Origin: Burkholderiaceae bacterium
GTDB taxonomy: Bacteria > Pseudomonadota > Gammaproteobacteria > Burkholderiales > Burkholderiaceae_C
DNA length: 64,000 nucleotides
Assembly: GCA_026125795.1 (NCBI GenBank)
Contig: JAHCKM010000003.1
Location: 930,001 to 994,000 of the forward strand
Direction of reading: 5' to 3'
Both the position numbers and the translations under genes were made by a program. Below are positions 18,461-28,003 of this stretch, piece by piece (the first letter of the stretch is position 1; each line of letters begins with the position of its first letter). Under the pieces are notes generated by a model, which was not told the origin of the DNA, searched no databases, and saw nothing but the letters and a program-made list of their open reading frames with translations.

Positions 18461-19744
18461 TCAGGCCGCGGATGCGCTGTCCTGGTCGAGGCGTTGCAGT
18501 TTCATCTTCACCAGCATGAGGTTCGCCGCGTGGCTGTCCAGCACCGCGTGCAGCGCCAGGCCGGCGTGGCCGGCGATCGCCCGCACGATCAGATGATGGT
18601 CGTTCAGAGTCACCGAGATGTCAGGCGCAGCGATGGTCAGACCCATGGCTTTTGCGGCGGTGTTGGCTGCTTCATGCAAGGCTGCACCTTGCGTGGCAAG
18701 CGACGCCGGGCCGGGCCGCGAACCCGCATGGGCCAGTGTGCGCTGGGTCGCCAGCTCGAACACGCAGCAGCTGATGACGCCCGGGATGTCAACGCATTGG
18801 CGTACGTAGGCGTGCCAGGGGTTGTCGGGCTCGACCGGTGCAGCGGACGGCCGCGTCGGCGGCATCGGTTGCATCGGCAAGGGCTTGGGCACCGCGGGAA
18901 CAGGACGAACCGGGGCGGGAAAGGCAATCGGGTCACGTTGCTGCGCCGCCTGCGACACGGGTTGTGCGCTCGCGCTGCCCGGTGACTCGCCGCGTACGCG
19001 GTTCCATGCGTTGCTGATCGCGGTCCACGCATCGGACGGCTTGACCGCCTGCGGCGCGATCGAAACCTGCACGCCGCTGCGTCCCGCCAGCATGGACACC
19101 TGATGATGCAGAGCCCCCGGCGGCGACAGCGGCACAAAAAGCAGGTTGCGGCTCGGCCACGGACCGCGCGCAATGCCTTCGCGCAGCGGCTGCAAGGCCG
19201 ATCCGAGTGCGTGCGATGGAAGGTCGCCCACCATCACCACGCCGAGCCGGCTGTAGGCCAGCAGCACCCGAGCCAGCTCGGCGCGCTGCTGCGTGTCGGC
19301 ATCGACGCGAGTGGAATACACGCGCAGCATCTGACCGTTGGCACCGGGCAACTCGGCAAACTCCAGCGCGGCCAGCGCCATGCCGTGACCCTGACGCCGG
19401 ATCACCAGCTTTTGCACCTTGCGCTGCGTCGCGGCGGCCAGGCCGGCGAGGATGCGCGGAGACGAATCGGCGGCCACGTCATGGATCACGATGAAGTCCG
19501 AGGCCCACTGCTGAAACTGCTGCTGCAGCGCCTCGGCCGGATCGCACACCACGAACATCTCGTGGTGCTGGTCGCCGATGCGCCGGCCGATCTCGCGCCG
19601 CTCGGGTGCCAGGTACTCCTCGCGGGTGCCGAGGATCTGCGTGGCCACATGCGTCAATTCACGCGTCGCCTGCCACTCTTCTTCGGGCACGCGCGAGTGG
19701 GTCGATGCGTCCCATTGGGACATCTCGTGAATCGGTTTGGCCAT
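18461..19744 (-). CDS. Uncharacterised protein with C-terminal roadblock-like domain (paralogue A)
   Basis: 427 residues, no signal peptide or membrane segment, so probably cytoplasmic. An N-terminal alpha/beta region (about 60-250) is followed by a Pro/Ala-rich linker (about 265-310) and a C-terminal domain (about 320-420) with alternating strands and helices that looks like a roadblock/profilin-type fold ([20 protein letters not shown], later [10 protein letters not shown]). The whole protein aligns with the product of 23678-24823 on the far side of nadB/nadC/nadA. Start ATG 19744 has AGGAGAA 8 bases upstream. No function is known to me; the fold assignment is inference from pattern only. 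Confidence 0.8.
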   Translation of the reverse strand: MAKPIHEMSQWDASTHSRVPEEEWQATRELTHVATQILGTREEYLAPERREIGRRIGDQHHEMFVVCDPAEALQQQFQQWASDFIVIHDVAADSSPRILAGLAAATQRKVQKLVIRRQGHGMALAALEFAELPGANGQMLRVYSTRVDADTQQRAELARVLLAYSRLGVVMVGDLPSHALGSALQPLREGIARGPWPSRNLLFVPLSPPGALHHQVSMLAGRSGVQVSIAPQAVKPSDAWTAISNAWNRVRGESPGSASAQPVSQAAQQRDPIAFPAPVRPVPAVPKPLPMQPMPPTRPSAAPVEPDNPWHAYVRQCVDIPGVISCCVFELATQRTLAHAGSRPGPASLATQGAALHEAANTAAKAMGLTIAAPDISVTLNDHHLIVRAIAGHAGLALHAVLDSHAANLMLVKMKLQRLDQDSASAA

Positions 19745-19825
19745 CTGTGGGTTCTCCTCGGCGGTCCAGCCCGCGCGGGATGCAACAAGTGTAGGTGGCG
19801 AGCAGGCAAGGCCGCGGGATTTCGT

Positions 19826-19831
19826 CACAAT
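19826..19831 (+). promoter_or_regulatory. Possible -10 box for nadB
   Basis: CACAAT in the gap between the divergent genes; transcription would start near 19838, about 90 bases before the chosen nadB ATG. No convincing -35. Confidence 0.3.
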
Positions 19832-19928
19832 GCACGCCCCTGTCAAGGCTGCGCATCCGCCCCCCGTGAGGGGTCGTGACAACGGTGGCGTCATGGCGGC
19901 TGCCGGCGTCGCACAAACTGCAAGAGAC

Positions 19929-21614
19929 ATGGAAACATCGGTGCCCCCCACCTCCGTGGTCGTGATCGGTGCCGGCCTGGCCGGCCTGACGGTGGCGCTG
20001 GAGCTGGCGCAGCACGGCCCGGTCACGGTGCTGGCCAAACGCAGCTTGAGCGAGGCGGCCACCGCATGGGCGCAAGGCGGCATCGTCGGCGTGCTGGGCG
20101 AGGACGACAGCATCGAGTCACATGTGCGGGACACGCAGGATGCCGGCGCCGGCCTGGTCGACGCCACCACCGCGCGTTTCATCGCCGAGCACAGTGCCGC
20201 GGCCGTGCAGTGGCTGGTGGACCAGGGCGTGCCGTTCTCACCCGACCCGGCAGGCCCGCTCGGCTTGCACCTCACGCGCGAGGGCGGGCACGCGGTGCGC
20301 CGCATCGCGCACGCGGCCGACGCCACCGGCCGTGCGATCCACGAGGTCCTGCTGGCCATGGCACGCGCCCATCCCAACATCACGCTGCGCGAGCGCTGGA
20401 TGGCGATCGACGTGATCACGTCGCGGCACTTGAGCGCCCACATGGCCGGGTCGCGGGCCGGCCCGCCCCCCGCGGCGGGCAAGGATCTCGGGAGCGGCCC
20501 GTCGCTCCTTGAGCGCCGCACCGAGGCATCGCGCTGCTACGGCGTGTATGCGCTCGACATCGACTCGCGCCGCGTCGACACGCTGAGCGCCTCGGCGGTG
20601 GTGCTGGCTACCGGTGGCGCAGGCAAGGTGTATCGCTACACGACCAACCCCGAAACCGCCACCGGCGACGGCATCGCGATGGCGTGGCGCGCCGGCTGCC
20701 GCATCGGCAACATGGAGTTCATCCAGTTCCACCCGACATGCCTGTACCACCCGCAAGAACGCAGCTTTCTGATCACCGAGGCGTTGCGCGGCGAGGGGGC
20801 CCATCTGAAGTTGCCCGATGGCACGCGCTTCATGGCCCAGCACGATCCGCGCGGCGAGCTGGCACCGCGCGACATCGTCGCGCGGGCGATCGATTTCGAG
20901 ATGAAGAAACACGGCCTCGACCACGTGTGGCTCGATGCCACGCATCTCGGCGAGGCGTTCTTGAAGGAGCACTTCCCGACCATTCACGCGCGTTGTCTGG
21001 CGCTTGGCATCGACATCGCTCACAAACCAATTCCGGTGGTGCCGGCGGCACACTACACCTGCGGCGGCGTGGTCACTGACCTCGACGGCCGCACCGATGT
21101 CGCCAATCTTTATGCGGTGGGCGAGACCACTTACACCGGGCTGCACGGGGCCAACAGGCTGGCAAGCAACTCGTTGCTCGAGTGCGTGGTGCTGGGGCGC
21201 ACCTGCGCCGCGCACATCCTGAAAGCCGGCACCGCCGACGTGCCCAACGTACCGGCGTGGGATGAAAGCCAGGTGGAAGACGCCGACGAGCAGGTGGTGA
21301 TCGCGCACAACTGGGACGAGCTTCGTCTGCTGATGTGGAACTACGTCGGCATCGTGCGCACGACCAAGCGTCTGGAGCGCGCGCTGCATCGCATCGAGCT
21401 GCTGAAGAACGAGATCGACGACTACTACGCCAACTTCCGCGTTACGCGTGACCTGCTCGAGCTGCGCAACCTGGTCGAATGCGCCGAGCTGATCGTGCGT
21501 TCGGCGCTGGTGCGACACGAGAGCCGCGGACTGCATTACAGCCGAGACTTCCCGAGCACGCTGCCGGTGAGCCTGCCCACCGTCCTGACGCGGCCGGCGC
21601 GCAGCAGAGGCTGA
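19929..21614 (+). CDS. nadB: L-aspartate oxidase
   Basis: FAD enzyme oxidising L-aspartate to iminoaspartate, the first step of de novo NAD synthesis. 561 residues from ATG 19929; FAD motif [18 protein letters not shown] starts at residue 9, the active-site region [18 protein letters not shown] is near 285, HYTCGGV near 375, and a C-terminal helical domain follows. In-frame ATGs at 19830 and 19893 would add an unconserved leader. Between ITSRHL and RCYGVYALD there are roughly 20-25 more residues than in E. coli NadB, Gly/Pro/Ala-rich, encoded at about 20440-20525. It ends 3 bp from the convergent nadC stop. Confidence 0.93.
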   Translation: METSVPPTSVVVIGAGLAGLTVALELAQHGPVTVLAKRSLSEAATAWAQGGIVGVLGEDDSIESHVRDTQDAGAGLVDATTARFIAEHSAAAVQWLVDQGVPFSPDPAGPLGLHLTREGGHAVRRIAHAADATGRAIHEVLLAMARAHPNITLRERWMAIDVITSRHLSAHMAGSRAGPPPAAGKDLGSGPSLLERRTEASRCYGVYALDIDSRRVDTLSASAVVLATGGAGKVYRYTTNPETATGDGIAMAWRAGCRIGNMEFIQFHPTCLYHPQERSFLITEALRGEGAHLKLPDGTRFMAQHDPRGELAPRDIVARAIDFEMKKHGLDHVWLDATHLGEAFLKEHFPTIHARCLALGIDIAHKPIPVVPAAHYTCGGVVTDLDGRTDVANLYAVGETTYTGLHGANRLASNSLLECVVLGRTCAAHILKAGTADVPNVPAWDESQVEDADEQVVIAHNWDELRLLMWNYVGIVRTTKRLERALHRIELLKNEIDDYYANFRVTRDLLELRNLVECAELIVRSALVRHESRGLHYSRDFPSTLPVSLPTVLTRPARSRG

Positions 21615-21617
21615 GCT

Positions 21618-22493
21618 TCAATCGACGACGCGCAGCGAGAAGTCGATCGCCCGCACGTCCTTCGTCAGCTTGCCCACCGAGATTCGGTCCACGCCGGTGG
21701 CCGCGACCGCGCGCAGCTGGTCGAGCCCGAGACCGCCGGAGGCTTCGAGCAGCGCGCGGCCTTGCGCGACGGCGACCGCCTCGCGCATCTGCTCCAGGCT
21801 GAAGTTGTCGAGCAGCACGCTGCGCGCGCCCTCGGCGAGCGCCTCGCGCAACTGCGCGAGCGTTTCAACCTCGATCTGGATCTCGACGCCGGCATGTAGT
21901 GCCTGCGCACGGCGCCACGCGGCGGCCACGCCGCCGGCGGCCGCGATGTGGTTCTCCTTGATCAGGATGCCGTCCCACAGCGCCAGGCGCTGGTTGGCTC
22001 CACCGCCGACCCGAACGGCGTACTTCTGCGCCTGCCGCAGTCCGGGCAAGGTCTTGCGCGTGTCGAGCACGACGCAGCCGCGCGCATGGGGCGACGCACC
22101 CTCGATGGCACGCACGTGTGCGCGCGTCACCGTGGCGGTGCCCGACAACAGCTGCAGAAAGTTCAGCGCCGGGCGCTCGGCTGTCAGCAGCGCGCGGGCT
22201 TCGCCTTCGATGTCGCACACGACGCCGTCGGCAGGCAGGTCGGCGCCTTCGTCGTAGCGCCAGTGCACTGCGGTATCGGCGCCAACGGCGTGCGCGATGC
22301 CATCGAACCAGTCGCGGCCGGCCAGCACGGCGGGCTCGCGCACCCGCACCTGTGCCTTCACGCGACGGCCTGCGGGCAACAGCCGGCCGGTCCAGTCGCC
22401 GCGTCCAACGTCTTCGAGCAGGGCGTCGCGGATGTTGCGTTCGCGTGCCTGCTGAAGCGTCTCGTTGAACTCGAAGCGCAAATCCGCGGACAT
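21618..22493 (-). CDS. nadC: Nicotinate-nucleotide pyrophosphorylase (quinolinate phosphoribosyltransferase)
   Basis: Converts quinolinate and PRPP to nicotinate mononucleotide. 291 residues: N-terminal alpha/beta domain with ALLEDVGRGDWTG (residues 20-32), then the barrel with LDTRKTLPGLR, KYAVRVGGGANQR and IQIEVETL, which contain the phosphoribosyl-binding basic residues. ATG 22493 shares one base with the nadA stop (TGATG), so nadA-nadC are translated as a coupled pair. Confidence 0.96.
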   Translation of the reverse strand: MSADLRFEFNETLQQARERNIRDALLEDVGRGDWTGRLLPAGRRVKAQVRVREPAVLAGRDWFDGIAHAVGADTAVHWRYDEGADLPADGVVCDIEGEARALLTAERPALNFLQLLSGTATVTRAHVRAIEGASPHARGCVVLDTRKTLPGLRQAQKYAVRVGGGANQRLALWDGILIKENHIAAAGGVAAAWRRAQALHAGVEIQIEVETLAQLREALAEGARSVLLDNFSLEQMREAVAVAQGRALLEASGGLGLDQLRAVAATGVDRISVGKLTKDVRAIDFSLRVVD

Positions 22494-23605
22494 CAGGCTG
22501 CCCCGATATTCGGCACAAAGCCTTGCTGCGGTCCGGAGATCGCCTCGGGATGCGCAGCCACGAAATCGAGCATGCGCTCGATGCAGCCAAGCGCCTGCGA
22601 GCGCGTCGGCTCGGGCACGTGGATCTCGCCGGTGCCGTGCCGCAGCGCCGCCAACACGCCCTCGAGGCCGTTCATCGCCATCCAAGGGCAATGCGCGCAG
22701 CTCTTGCACGTGGCGCTGGCACCGGCGGTGGGCGCCTCGATCAGCATCTTGTCCGGAGCCAGCTGCCGCATGCGGTGGAACATGCCCTTGTCGGTGGCGA
22801 CGATGTACTCGCTGGCCCGGCCGTCGACCACCGCCTTCAGCAGTTGTGAGGTCGAGCCGACCACGTCTGCCTGACGCACCACGCTCTCGGGCGACTCCGG
22901 ATGCACCAGGACCAACGCTTTCGGATGCTCCTTGCGCAGCAGCTCGAGCTCCACGCCCTTGAACTCGTCATGCACGATGCAGGCGGCGTCCCACAGCAGC
23001 ATGTCGGCGCCGGTCTGCTGCTGCACGTAGCGGCCCAGGTGCCGGTCCGGCGCCCACAGAACTTTGTGGCCACTGTCGTGCAGGTGTCTCACGATGGCCA
23101 GCGCGCACGAGCTGGTCACCATCCAGTCGGCGCGTGCCTTCACCGCGGCGCTGGTGTTGGCGTACACGACGACCGTGCGGTCCGGGTGCGCGTCGCAAAA
23201 GCTGGCAAAGTCCGCCGGCGGACAACCCAGATCGAGCGAGCAGGTGGCCTCCAGGTCGGGCATCAGCACGCGTTTGTGCGGCGACAGGATCTTGGCCGTC
23301 TCACCCATGAAGCGCACGCCCGCGACGATCAGCGTTTGCGCGCTGTGGTCGCGGCCGAAGCGCGCCATCTCGAGTGAATCGGCCACGCAGCCGCCGGTGG
23401 CCTGCGCCAGGTCCTGCAGGTCGCCATCGACGTAGTAGTGCACCACCATCACCGCGTTGCGCGCCTTCAGCTCGTATGCGATCGCGGCCTTCAGCTCGTC
23501 GCGACGCTGCGGTGTCACGGGTTCGGGAACCGTGGCCCACGCGTGGGCCACGCAGCTGGCGCCGCTGGCATCGGCGCGCGTGTAGTCGTACAGAACCTGG
23601 GCCAT
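22493..23605 (-). CDS. nadA: Quinolinate synthase A
   Basis: [4Fe-4S] enzyme condensing iminoaspartate (from NadB) with dihydroxyacetone phosphate to quinolinate. 370 residues; three repeats of the NadA fold, with cluster cysteines in ATCSLDLGC (about 121), ACIVHDEF (about 208) and [11 protein letters not shown] (about 297), and the substrate motifs [14 protein letters not shown] and ANTSAAVKA. Last in the minus-strand series before nadC. Together with nadB this completes de novo NAD synthesis to NaMN. Confidence 0.96.
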   Translation of the reverse strand: MAQVLYDYTRADASGASCVAHAWATVPEPVTPQRRDELKAAIAYELKARNAVMVVHYYVDGDLQDLAQATGGCVADSLEMARFGRDHSAQTLIVAGVRFMGETAKILSPHKRVLMPDLEATCSLDLGCPPADFASFCDAHPDRTVVVYANTSAAVKARADWMVTSSCALAIVRHLHDSGHKVLWAPDRHLGRYVQQQTGADMLLWDAACIVHDEFKGVELELLRKEHPKALVLVHPESPESVVRQADVVGSTSQLLKAVVDGRASEYIVATDKGMFHRMRQLAPDKMLIEAPTAGASATCKSCAHCPWMAMNGLEGVLAALRHGTGEIHVPEPTRSQALGCIERMLDFVAAHPEAISGPQQGFVPNIGAA

Positions 23606-23634
23606 GCGAGCGCTGCCGCGCAGCGGCCTCCCTT

Positions 23635-23668
23635 GGAGAAGGATGCTCCGATCCTAGCGGAGCCATCC
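23635..23668 (-). terminator. Weak terminator-like hairpin between paralogue B and nadA
   Basis: On the minus strand, GGAT(G)GCTCCG - CTAGGAT - CGGAGCATCC forms a ten-pair stem with one bulge, followed by TTCTCC. It starts about 10 bases after the stop of paralogue B. The U-run is poor, so it may be an attenuator rather than a full terminator. Confidence 0.4.
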
Positions 23669-23677
23669 CCGCCGCAC

Positions 23678-24823
23678 TCAGATGAGGTGCTTTTCGGCCT
23701 GCAGCATCTTGAACCGGATCAGCGGTACGTTGGCCAGGCGCCGGTCGAGCATCAGCACCAGGCCGAAACGGCTCGGCACCGGCAGCCCAGCACGCAGCAG
23801 CTCGATGCGCGAGCCTTGCGTGACCATCAGTTCTTCGCTCTCCGCGCCGTATTCACCGCCGGCGGCACTGAACACGCGACGTGCGGCGGTCAGCCGGCGC
23901 GCGCGTGCGCCGAGGTCGAACGTGAGGCTGTCGCGGCTGTCGTGCGCCAGCAGTTCGCCGGTGCTCAGATCGACCACGCCGCAGGCGATCACGCCTTCTG
24001 TGCGCACGAGACCGAACAGCGCCTTGGCAACGCTGGCGTCGTCGAGCAGTCGCGCCTGCGTGGGCGAGAACGTCGGCGCGTTGACGCAGGCCTCCCAGGC
24101 CGACAGCACGGTGTTCCAGACCGTCGACGCGCCGTTCAGCGTCTCGGCCAGCGCGGTGGCGCGCACGCGCGGGGGCCACGGCTGGCTCAGGATGCGATGC
24201 CGCATCGCGCCGGAGTTGGGCGGCAGGAGGAACACCAGCCACGGGCAATGCCAGTCGGGCTGTTGGGTCGCGATCAACAGTGAGCGCAGCAGCGCGTCCA
24301 GCGTGTGCGGCTGGAGCGCGCCGACGATCACCGCGGTCATGTGCGAGCGTTCGGCCAGCGCGTTGACGATCTCGTCGTGCTCGAGCCCCTGGGCGCGCAC
24401 GTCGGCGTGGTAGATCTTGAGCGGACCCGCGGCGCGGCGCGGCACCGCGGTGCGCTCCACCACCGCAAGAGTGCGCAGCGTGGCGCGCTCGCGCAGGTGC
24501 AGCTTTTCCACCGGGTTTCCGGTGGCGTCGGACAAGGCCTTGACCACCGCCGGCGCCCACAGGCGCGACGGGTCGAGCAGCGTGATCATCGAAGGCGCAG
24601 TGCCGAGGTCGGCGCGCGTGGCGTGAAAGTGCTCGCGGATCGACTGCGCCGGTGACCCGGCGACAAACACGTCGACCGAGTGCGGATCCTGCTCGCGCGG
24701 CAGGGCGGTGGGCGCCTTTTCTTCGAGTACAGCGGTGGCCGCGAAAGCCACTTCGGTGGGCGCATAGGCGCTGCCTCTGCCGGCGGGCCGCGGCCCGAGG
24801 TCACCGAAAAGCGTCTTGAGCAT
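23678..24823 (-). CDS. Uncharacterised protein with C-terminal roadblock-like domain (paralogue B)
   Basis: 381 residues, predicted cytoplasmic. It matches paralogue A (18461-19744) over nearly its whole length: VDVFVAGSPAQSIREHF against [33 protein letters not shown] against [15 protein letters not shown], and GVIACGVVDLSTGELLAH against [18 protein letters not shown]. It lacks the long proline-rich linker and has a different N-terminus of about 48 residues. The C-terminal part (276-381) resembles a roadblock/LC7-type small domain. It precedes nadA and nadC on the same strand. Function unknown. Confidence 0.78.
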   Translation of the reverse strand: MLKTLFGDLGPRPAGRGSAYAPTEVAFAATAVLEEKAPTALPREQDPHSVDVFVAGSPAQSIREHFHATRADLGTAPSMITLLDPSRLWAPAVVKALSDATGNPVEKLHLRERATLRTLAVVERTAVPRRAAGPLKIYHADVRAQGLEHDEIVNALAERSHMTAVIVGALQPHTLDALLRSLLIATQQPDWHCPWLVFLLPPNSGAMRHRILSQPWPPRVRATALAETLNGASTVWNTVLSAWEACVNAPTFSPTQARLLDDASVAKALFGLVRTEGVIACGVVDLSTGELLAHDSRDSLTFDLGARARRLTAARRVFSAAGGEYGAESEELMVTQGSRIELLRAGLPVPSRFGLVLMLDRRLANVPLIRFKMLQAEKHLI

Positions 24824-25147
24824 CTTGTCCTTCTCCCCGCATCAAACCGCCGCGCGGGCTCGGCCCACGACGTGCGACAGAGCAATCTAGGTTGGATGCC
24901 GCGCGTGCGCCTGTTGCGGTGTACGTGAATGTCACGACGGCGCGGTGTGATCTTTGTCGCACTTGCCGAGGGGCCGAGCGCGGCAGCCGGCGCGGACCCG
25001 CGCCACGCAGCCATGGCTCTGAACGCACGCCGTATCGCGGGCTTACCAACATTCACAGTTCTTGCGGCGCCACGGGTCCGTCGCCTCGCTTCAGAGGAAG
25101 CCCCCGAGGCCTGTCGATAATCCGGGCTGCACTCGACAAGGACGATC
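24824..25147. other. Intergenic region between divergent genes
   Basis: 324 bp without a supported gene. It must hold the promoters of paralogue B (minus) and the ThDP enzyme (plus). For the latter GATAAT at 25116-25121 is a fair -10, with AAGGAC as ribosome binding site just before the ATG. Two small dyads are visible: CGTGA-ATG-TCACG (24924-24936) and TGTGA-N6-TCGCA (24946-24961), the second loosely Crp-like. Neither can be assigned. Confidence 0.5.
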
Positions 25148-26860
25148 ATGACGCAGCGAACCGCCGGGCATGCGCTGGTAGAGGCTCTGGTGGCACAGGG
25201 TGTCGACACCGCCTTCGGCGTGCCCGGCGAGAGTTTCCTGGCCGTGCTCGACGGCTTTCATCAGCACGCCGAGCGCATTCGCTTCATCGCGTGCCGCCAG
25301 GAGGGCGGGGCTGCGTTCATGGCCGACGCCCAGGGCAAGCTGAGCGGTCGGCCCGGCGTGTGCCTGGTCACGCGCGGTCCGGGGGCGAGCAACGCCGCGG
25401 TCGGACTGCACACCGCCTTCCAGGACTCGACGCCGATGGTGCTGTTCATCGGCCAGGTGGCCAGCGACCAGCGTGATCGCGAGGCGTTCCAGGAAGTCGA
25501 CTACCGTCAGATGTTCGGCCCGGGCACGCTGGGCATGGCCAAGTGGGCGGCACAGATCGACAGCGCGGAGCGTCTGCCTGAGTACGTGGCGCGTGCGTTC
25601 CACACCGCCATGCAGGGCCGGCCGGGCCCGGTGGTGCTGGCGTTGCCCGAAGACATGCTGACCACGCCGACCTCGGCCCCTGTGCTGCCGCGTGTCACGC
25701 CGGCGGCTGCCTGGCCGGCACCGGGCGCGTTGCGTGAGCTTCGCCAGTTGTTGCTTGCGGCCAAGCGCCCGCTGGTGATCGCCGGCGGCAGCGGCTGGGA
25801 CGCCGAGGCCTGCGCGGCGCTGCAGCGCTTTGCCGAGAACTGGCAATTGCCGGTGGGCTGCGGCTTTCGCTTTCAGGACACGTTCGACAACCGCCACCGG
25901 CTCTATGCCGGCGACATCGGCATCGCGATCCAACACAAGCTCGCCGAGCGCGTGCGCGAGGCTGATCTGATCATCGCACTGGGCGTGCGGCTGGGCGAAA
26001 TGACCACCAGCGGGTACACGCTGCTGCAGGCACCCAGACCGGCGCAGAAGCTGGTGCACGTGCATGCAGGCGCGGAAGAATTGGGCCGCGTCTATCACGC
26101 CGACCTGCTGATGCAGGCATCGATGTCGTGCGCTGCCAAGGCGCTCGAGACGCTGGCGGCGCCCAATGACGTGCCGTGGGGCGAATGGGCCGCGCGTGCC
26201 AACCTCGACTACCAGGCCAACCTCGCGCCGACGCCGACATCTCCGCTCGACCTCGCACAGGTGATGAAGACGGTTCAGGCCATGGCGCCGGCCGACACCG
26301 TCTACACCAACGGCGCCGGCAACTTCGCCGGCTGGCTGCATCGCTTCGTGCAATACCCGGGGCTGCAGCACCATGGCCGCACGCAGCTCGCACCGACCTC
26401 GGGGGCCATGGGTTATGGCGTGCCAGCTGCCATCGCCGCGTCACTGCTGCACCCCGGACGCACGGCGATCAACGTGGCCGGCGACGGCGATTTCCTCATG
26501 ACCGGGCAGGAGCTCGCCACGGCCACCGCCTATGGCGCCGGTCGGGGCCGCGGCAGGCTGGTGTCGATCGTGGTCGACAATGGCAGCTACGGCACGATCC
26601 GCATGCACCAGGAGCGCGAGTACCCGACGCGCGTCAGCGGCACCGATCTCGTGAATCCCGATTTCGTGCAGCTCGCCCAAGCCTACGGCTGGCGCGGCGA
26701 GCGCATCGACCGCACCGAGCAGTTTGAGCCGGCGTTCGCGCAGGCGATGTCGGCCGACCGTCCGACCCTGCTGCATCTGAAGCTCGACACCGACGTGATC
26801 ACGTCGCGCACGACGATCACGGCGCTGCGCGCAGCGGCGTTGAACAAGCCGCGCCATTGA
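25148..26860 (+). CDS. Thiamine diphosphate-dependent enzyme (acetolactate synthase-like large subunit)
   Basis: 570 residues with the full ThDP-enzyme order: PYR domain with the catalytic Glu 52 in RQEGGAAFMAD, central TPP/FAD-like domain, and PP domain with the GDG...N cofactor motif (GDGDFLMTG near residue 444, then VDNGSYGTI). It groups by eye with acetolactate synthase/benzoylformate decarboxylase-like proteins. No small subunit gene is adjacent, so it is probably not the biosynthetic IlvB. The substrate (a 2-oxo acid) is not predictable. ATG 25148 with AAGGAC upstream. Confidence 0.82.
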   Translation: MTQRTAGHALVEALVAQGVDTAFGVPGESFLAVLDGFHQHAERIRFIACRQEGGAAFMADAQGKLSGRPGVCLVTRGPGASNAAVGLHTAFQDSTPMVLFIGQVASDQRDREAFQEVDYRQMFGPGTLGMAKWAAQIDSAERLPEYVARAFHTAMQGRPGPVVLALPEDMLTTPTSAPVLPRVTPAAAWPAPGALRELRQLLLAAKRPLVIAGGSGWDAEACAALQRFAENWQLPVGCGFRFQDTFDNRHRLYAGDIGIAIQHKLAERVREADLIIALGVRLGEMTTSGYTLLQAPRPAQKLVHVHAGAEELGRVYHADLLMQASMSCAAKALETLAAPNDVPWGEWAARANLDYQANLAPTPTSPLDLAQVMKTVQAMAPADTVYTNGAGNFAGWLHRFVQYPGLQHHGRTQLAPTSGAMGYGVPAAIAASLLHPGRTAINVAGDGDFLMTGQELATATAYGAGRGRGRLVSIVVDNGSYGTIRMHQEREYPTRVSGTDLVNPDFVQLAQAYGWRGERIDRTEQFEPAFAQAMSADRPTLLHLKLDTDVITSRTTITALRAAALNKPRH

Positions 26861-26886
26861 ACCGGCGGGCGACGATCATGGCCCGG

Positions 26887-26892
26887 TAGAAT
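26887..26892 (+). promoter_or_regulatory. -10 box of tRNA-Pro
   Basis: TAGAAT, ten bases before the first base of the tRNA. No convincing -35 at the normal spacing. Confidence 0.5.
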
Positions 26893-26902
26893 CGCTGTCG
26901 TT

Positions 26903-26979
26903 CGGGGTGTAGCGCAGCCTGGTAGCGCAACTGCTTTGGGAGCAGTGGGTCGCATGTTCGAATCATGTCACCCCGACCA
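26903..26979 (+). tRNA. tRNA-Pro (anticodon UGG)
   Basis: 77-base cloverleaf: acceptor CGGGGTG/CACCCCG, D arm GCGC/GCGC, anticodon stem ACTGC/GCAGT with loop TTTGGGA (anticodon TGG), T arm GCATG-TTCGAAT-CATGT with one G-T pair, discriminator A and encoded CCA. The C1-G72 acceptor pair is typical of bacterial tRNA-Pro. It ends 23 bp before the Bug receptor gene. Confidence 0.97.
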
Positions 26980-27002
26980 CATCCACCTTCCGTGCCGCAG
27001 AC

Positions 27003-27989
27003 ATGAACGATCGCTGCGTCCTGTTCACGCGCCGGCGCAGCGTTGCGGGTGTGTTGTCGCTGGGCTTGGCATCCGGTGGATTCGCGCAATCCGCTTATCC
27101 CGATCGCCCGATCACATTGATCGTTCCATTCGCGCCCGGCGGCATCGCCGACCTGACCGCCCGCGCCGTGGCCAAGGAGATGAGCGCCACGTTGAAGCAG
27201 CCCATCGTGATCGACAACCGGCCGAGCGCCGGTGCGATCGTCGGTGCCACTGCCGTGGCGCGCGCGGAACCCGACGGATACACGGTGCTGCTGCTGAGCA
27301 ACGCCAACGCAGTGAGCGCGGGGTTGTTCCGCAAGCTGCCATTCGACGTGCAGCGCGACTTCACGCCGGTGACGCTGCTCGGCACCTTCGACCTCGCGCT
27401 GTTCGTGCGCCAAGATTCCGCGTTGAAGAGCGTGCGTGACGTGATTGCTCAGGCCAAGGCCCGGCCGGGCAAGCTGACCATCGGCACGATCGCCAGCGGC
27501 AGCACCCAGCACCTGTCGGCAGAGCTGTTCAAGTCGATGGCGCAGATCGATGCGCTGGTCGTGCCGTACAAGGGCACGCCCGCTGTCATCACGGCGCTGC
27601 GCGCCGGGGAGGTGGATCTGGCGTTCGAGATCCTCGGACCGATGCTGCCGCAGGTGCAGGCGCAAGCCGTGCGCGCTCTGGCGGTCACGTCGGACAAGCG
27701 CTTTGCCGGCCTGGACGCGGTGCCGACGGTGCAGGAGTCGGGTTTGCCCGGCTACATGGCCGCGTCGTGGAATGCATTGGCGCTGCCGGCCAGGACGCCT
27801 GCTCCGCTGGTGCAGCGGCTGCAACGCGCCGCGCGCGATGCGCTGGCCGTGCCGGCGGTTCAGGCCCAGCTGCAGGCCCTGGGTGTGCGCGCACAGGGCA
27901 GCACGCCCGAGCAGTTGCAGCAATGGCTGGCCGACGAGATACGGCGCTGGTCGCAGGTGATCCAGAGCGCAAAGATCGAGCTGCAATAG
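27003..27989 (+). CDS. Bug-type (TctC family) tripartite tricarboxylate receptor, exported
   Basis: Periplasmic solute-binding protein of the large Bordetella uptake gene family, 328 residues with an N-terminal signal peptide (basic MNDRCVLFTRRR, hydrophobic core, cleavage after GGFAQS). Family signatures are YPDRPITLIVPFAPGG and the beta-alpha motif DNRPSAGAIVGATAVARAEPDGYT. Such receptors bind carboxylates, including aromatic ones such as terephthalate in some relatives. No TctA/TctB membrane genes are nearby, as is common for this family. It is directly upstream of a LysR gene on the same strand, next to the PCA operon, so an aromatic acid is a reasonable guess only. Confidence 0.9.
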   Translation: MNDRCVLFTRRRSVAGVLSLGLASGGFAQSAYPDRPITLIVPFAPGGIADLTARAVAKEMSATLKQPIVIDNRPSAGAIVGATAVARAEPDGYTVLLLSNANAVSAGLFRKLPFDVQRDFTPVTLLGTFDLALFVRQDSALKSVRDVIAQAKARPGKLTIGTIASGSTQHLSAELFKSMAQIDALVVPYKGTPAVITALRAGEVDLAFEILGPMLPQVQAQAVRALAVTSDKRFAGLDAVPTVQESGLPGYMAASWNALALPARTPAPLVQRLQRAARDALAVPAVQAQLQALGVRAQGSTPEQLQQWLADEIRRWSQVIQSAKIELQ

Positions 27990-28003
27990 CCCCTGGGCAC
28001 GCC

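Noticed and set aside
24946-24961. Crp site TGTGA-N6-TCGCA
   Set aside because: One half-site is imperfect and such a match is expected by chance; noted only in the intergenic entry.
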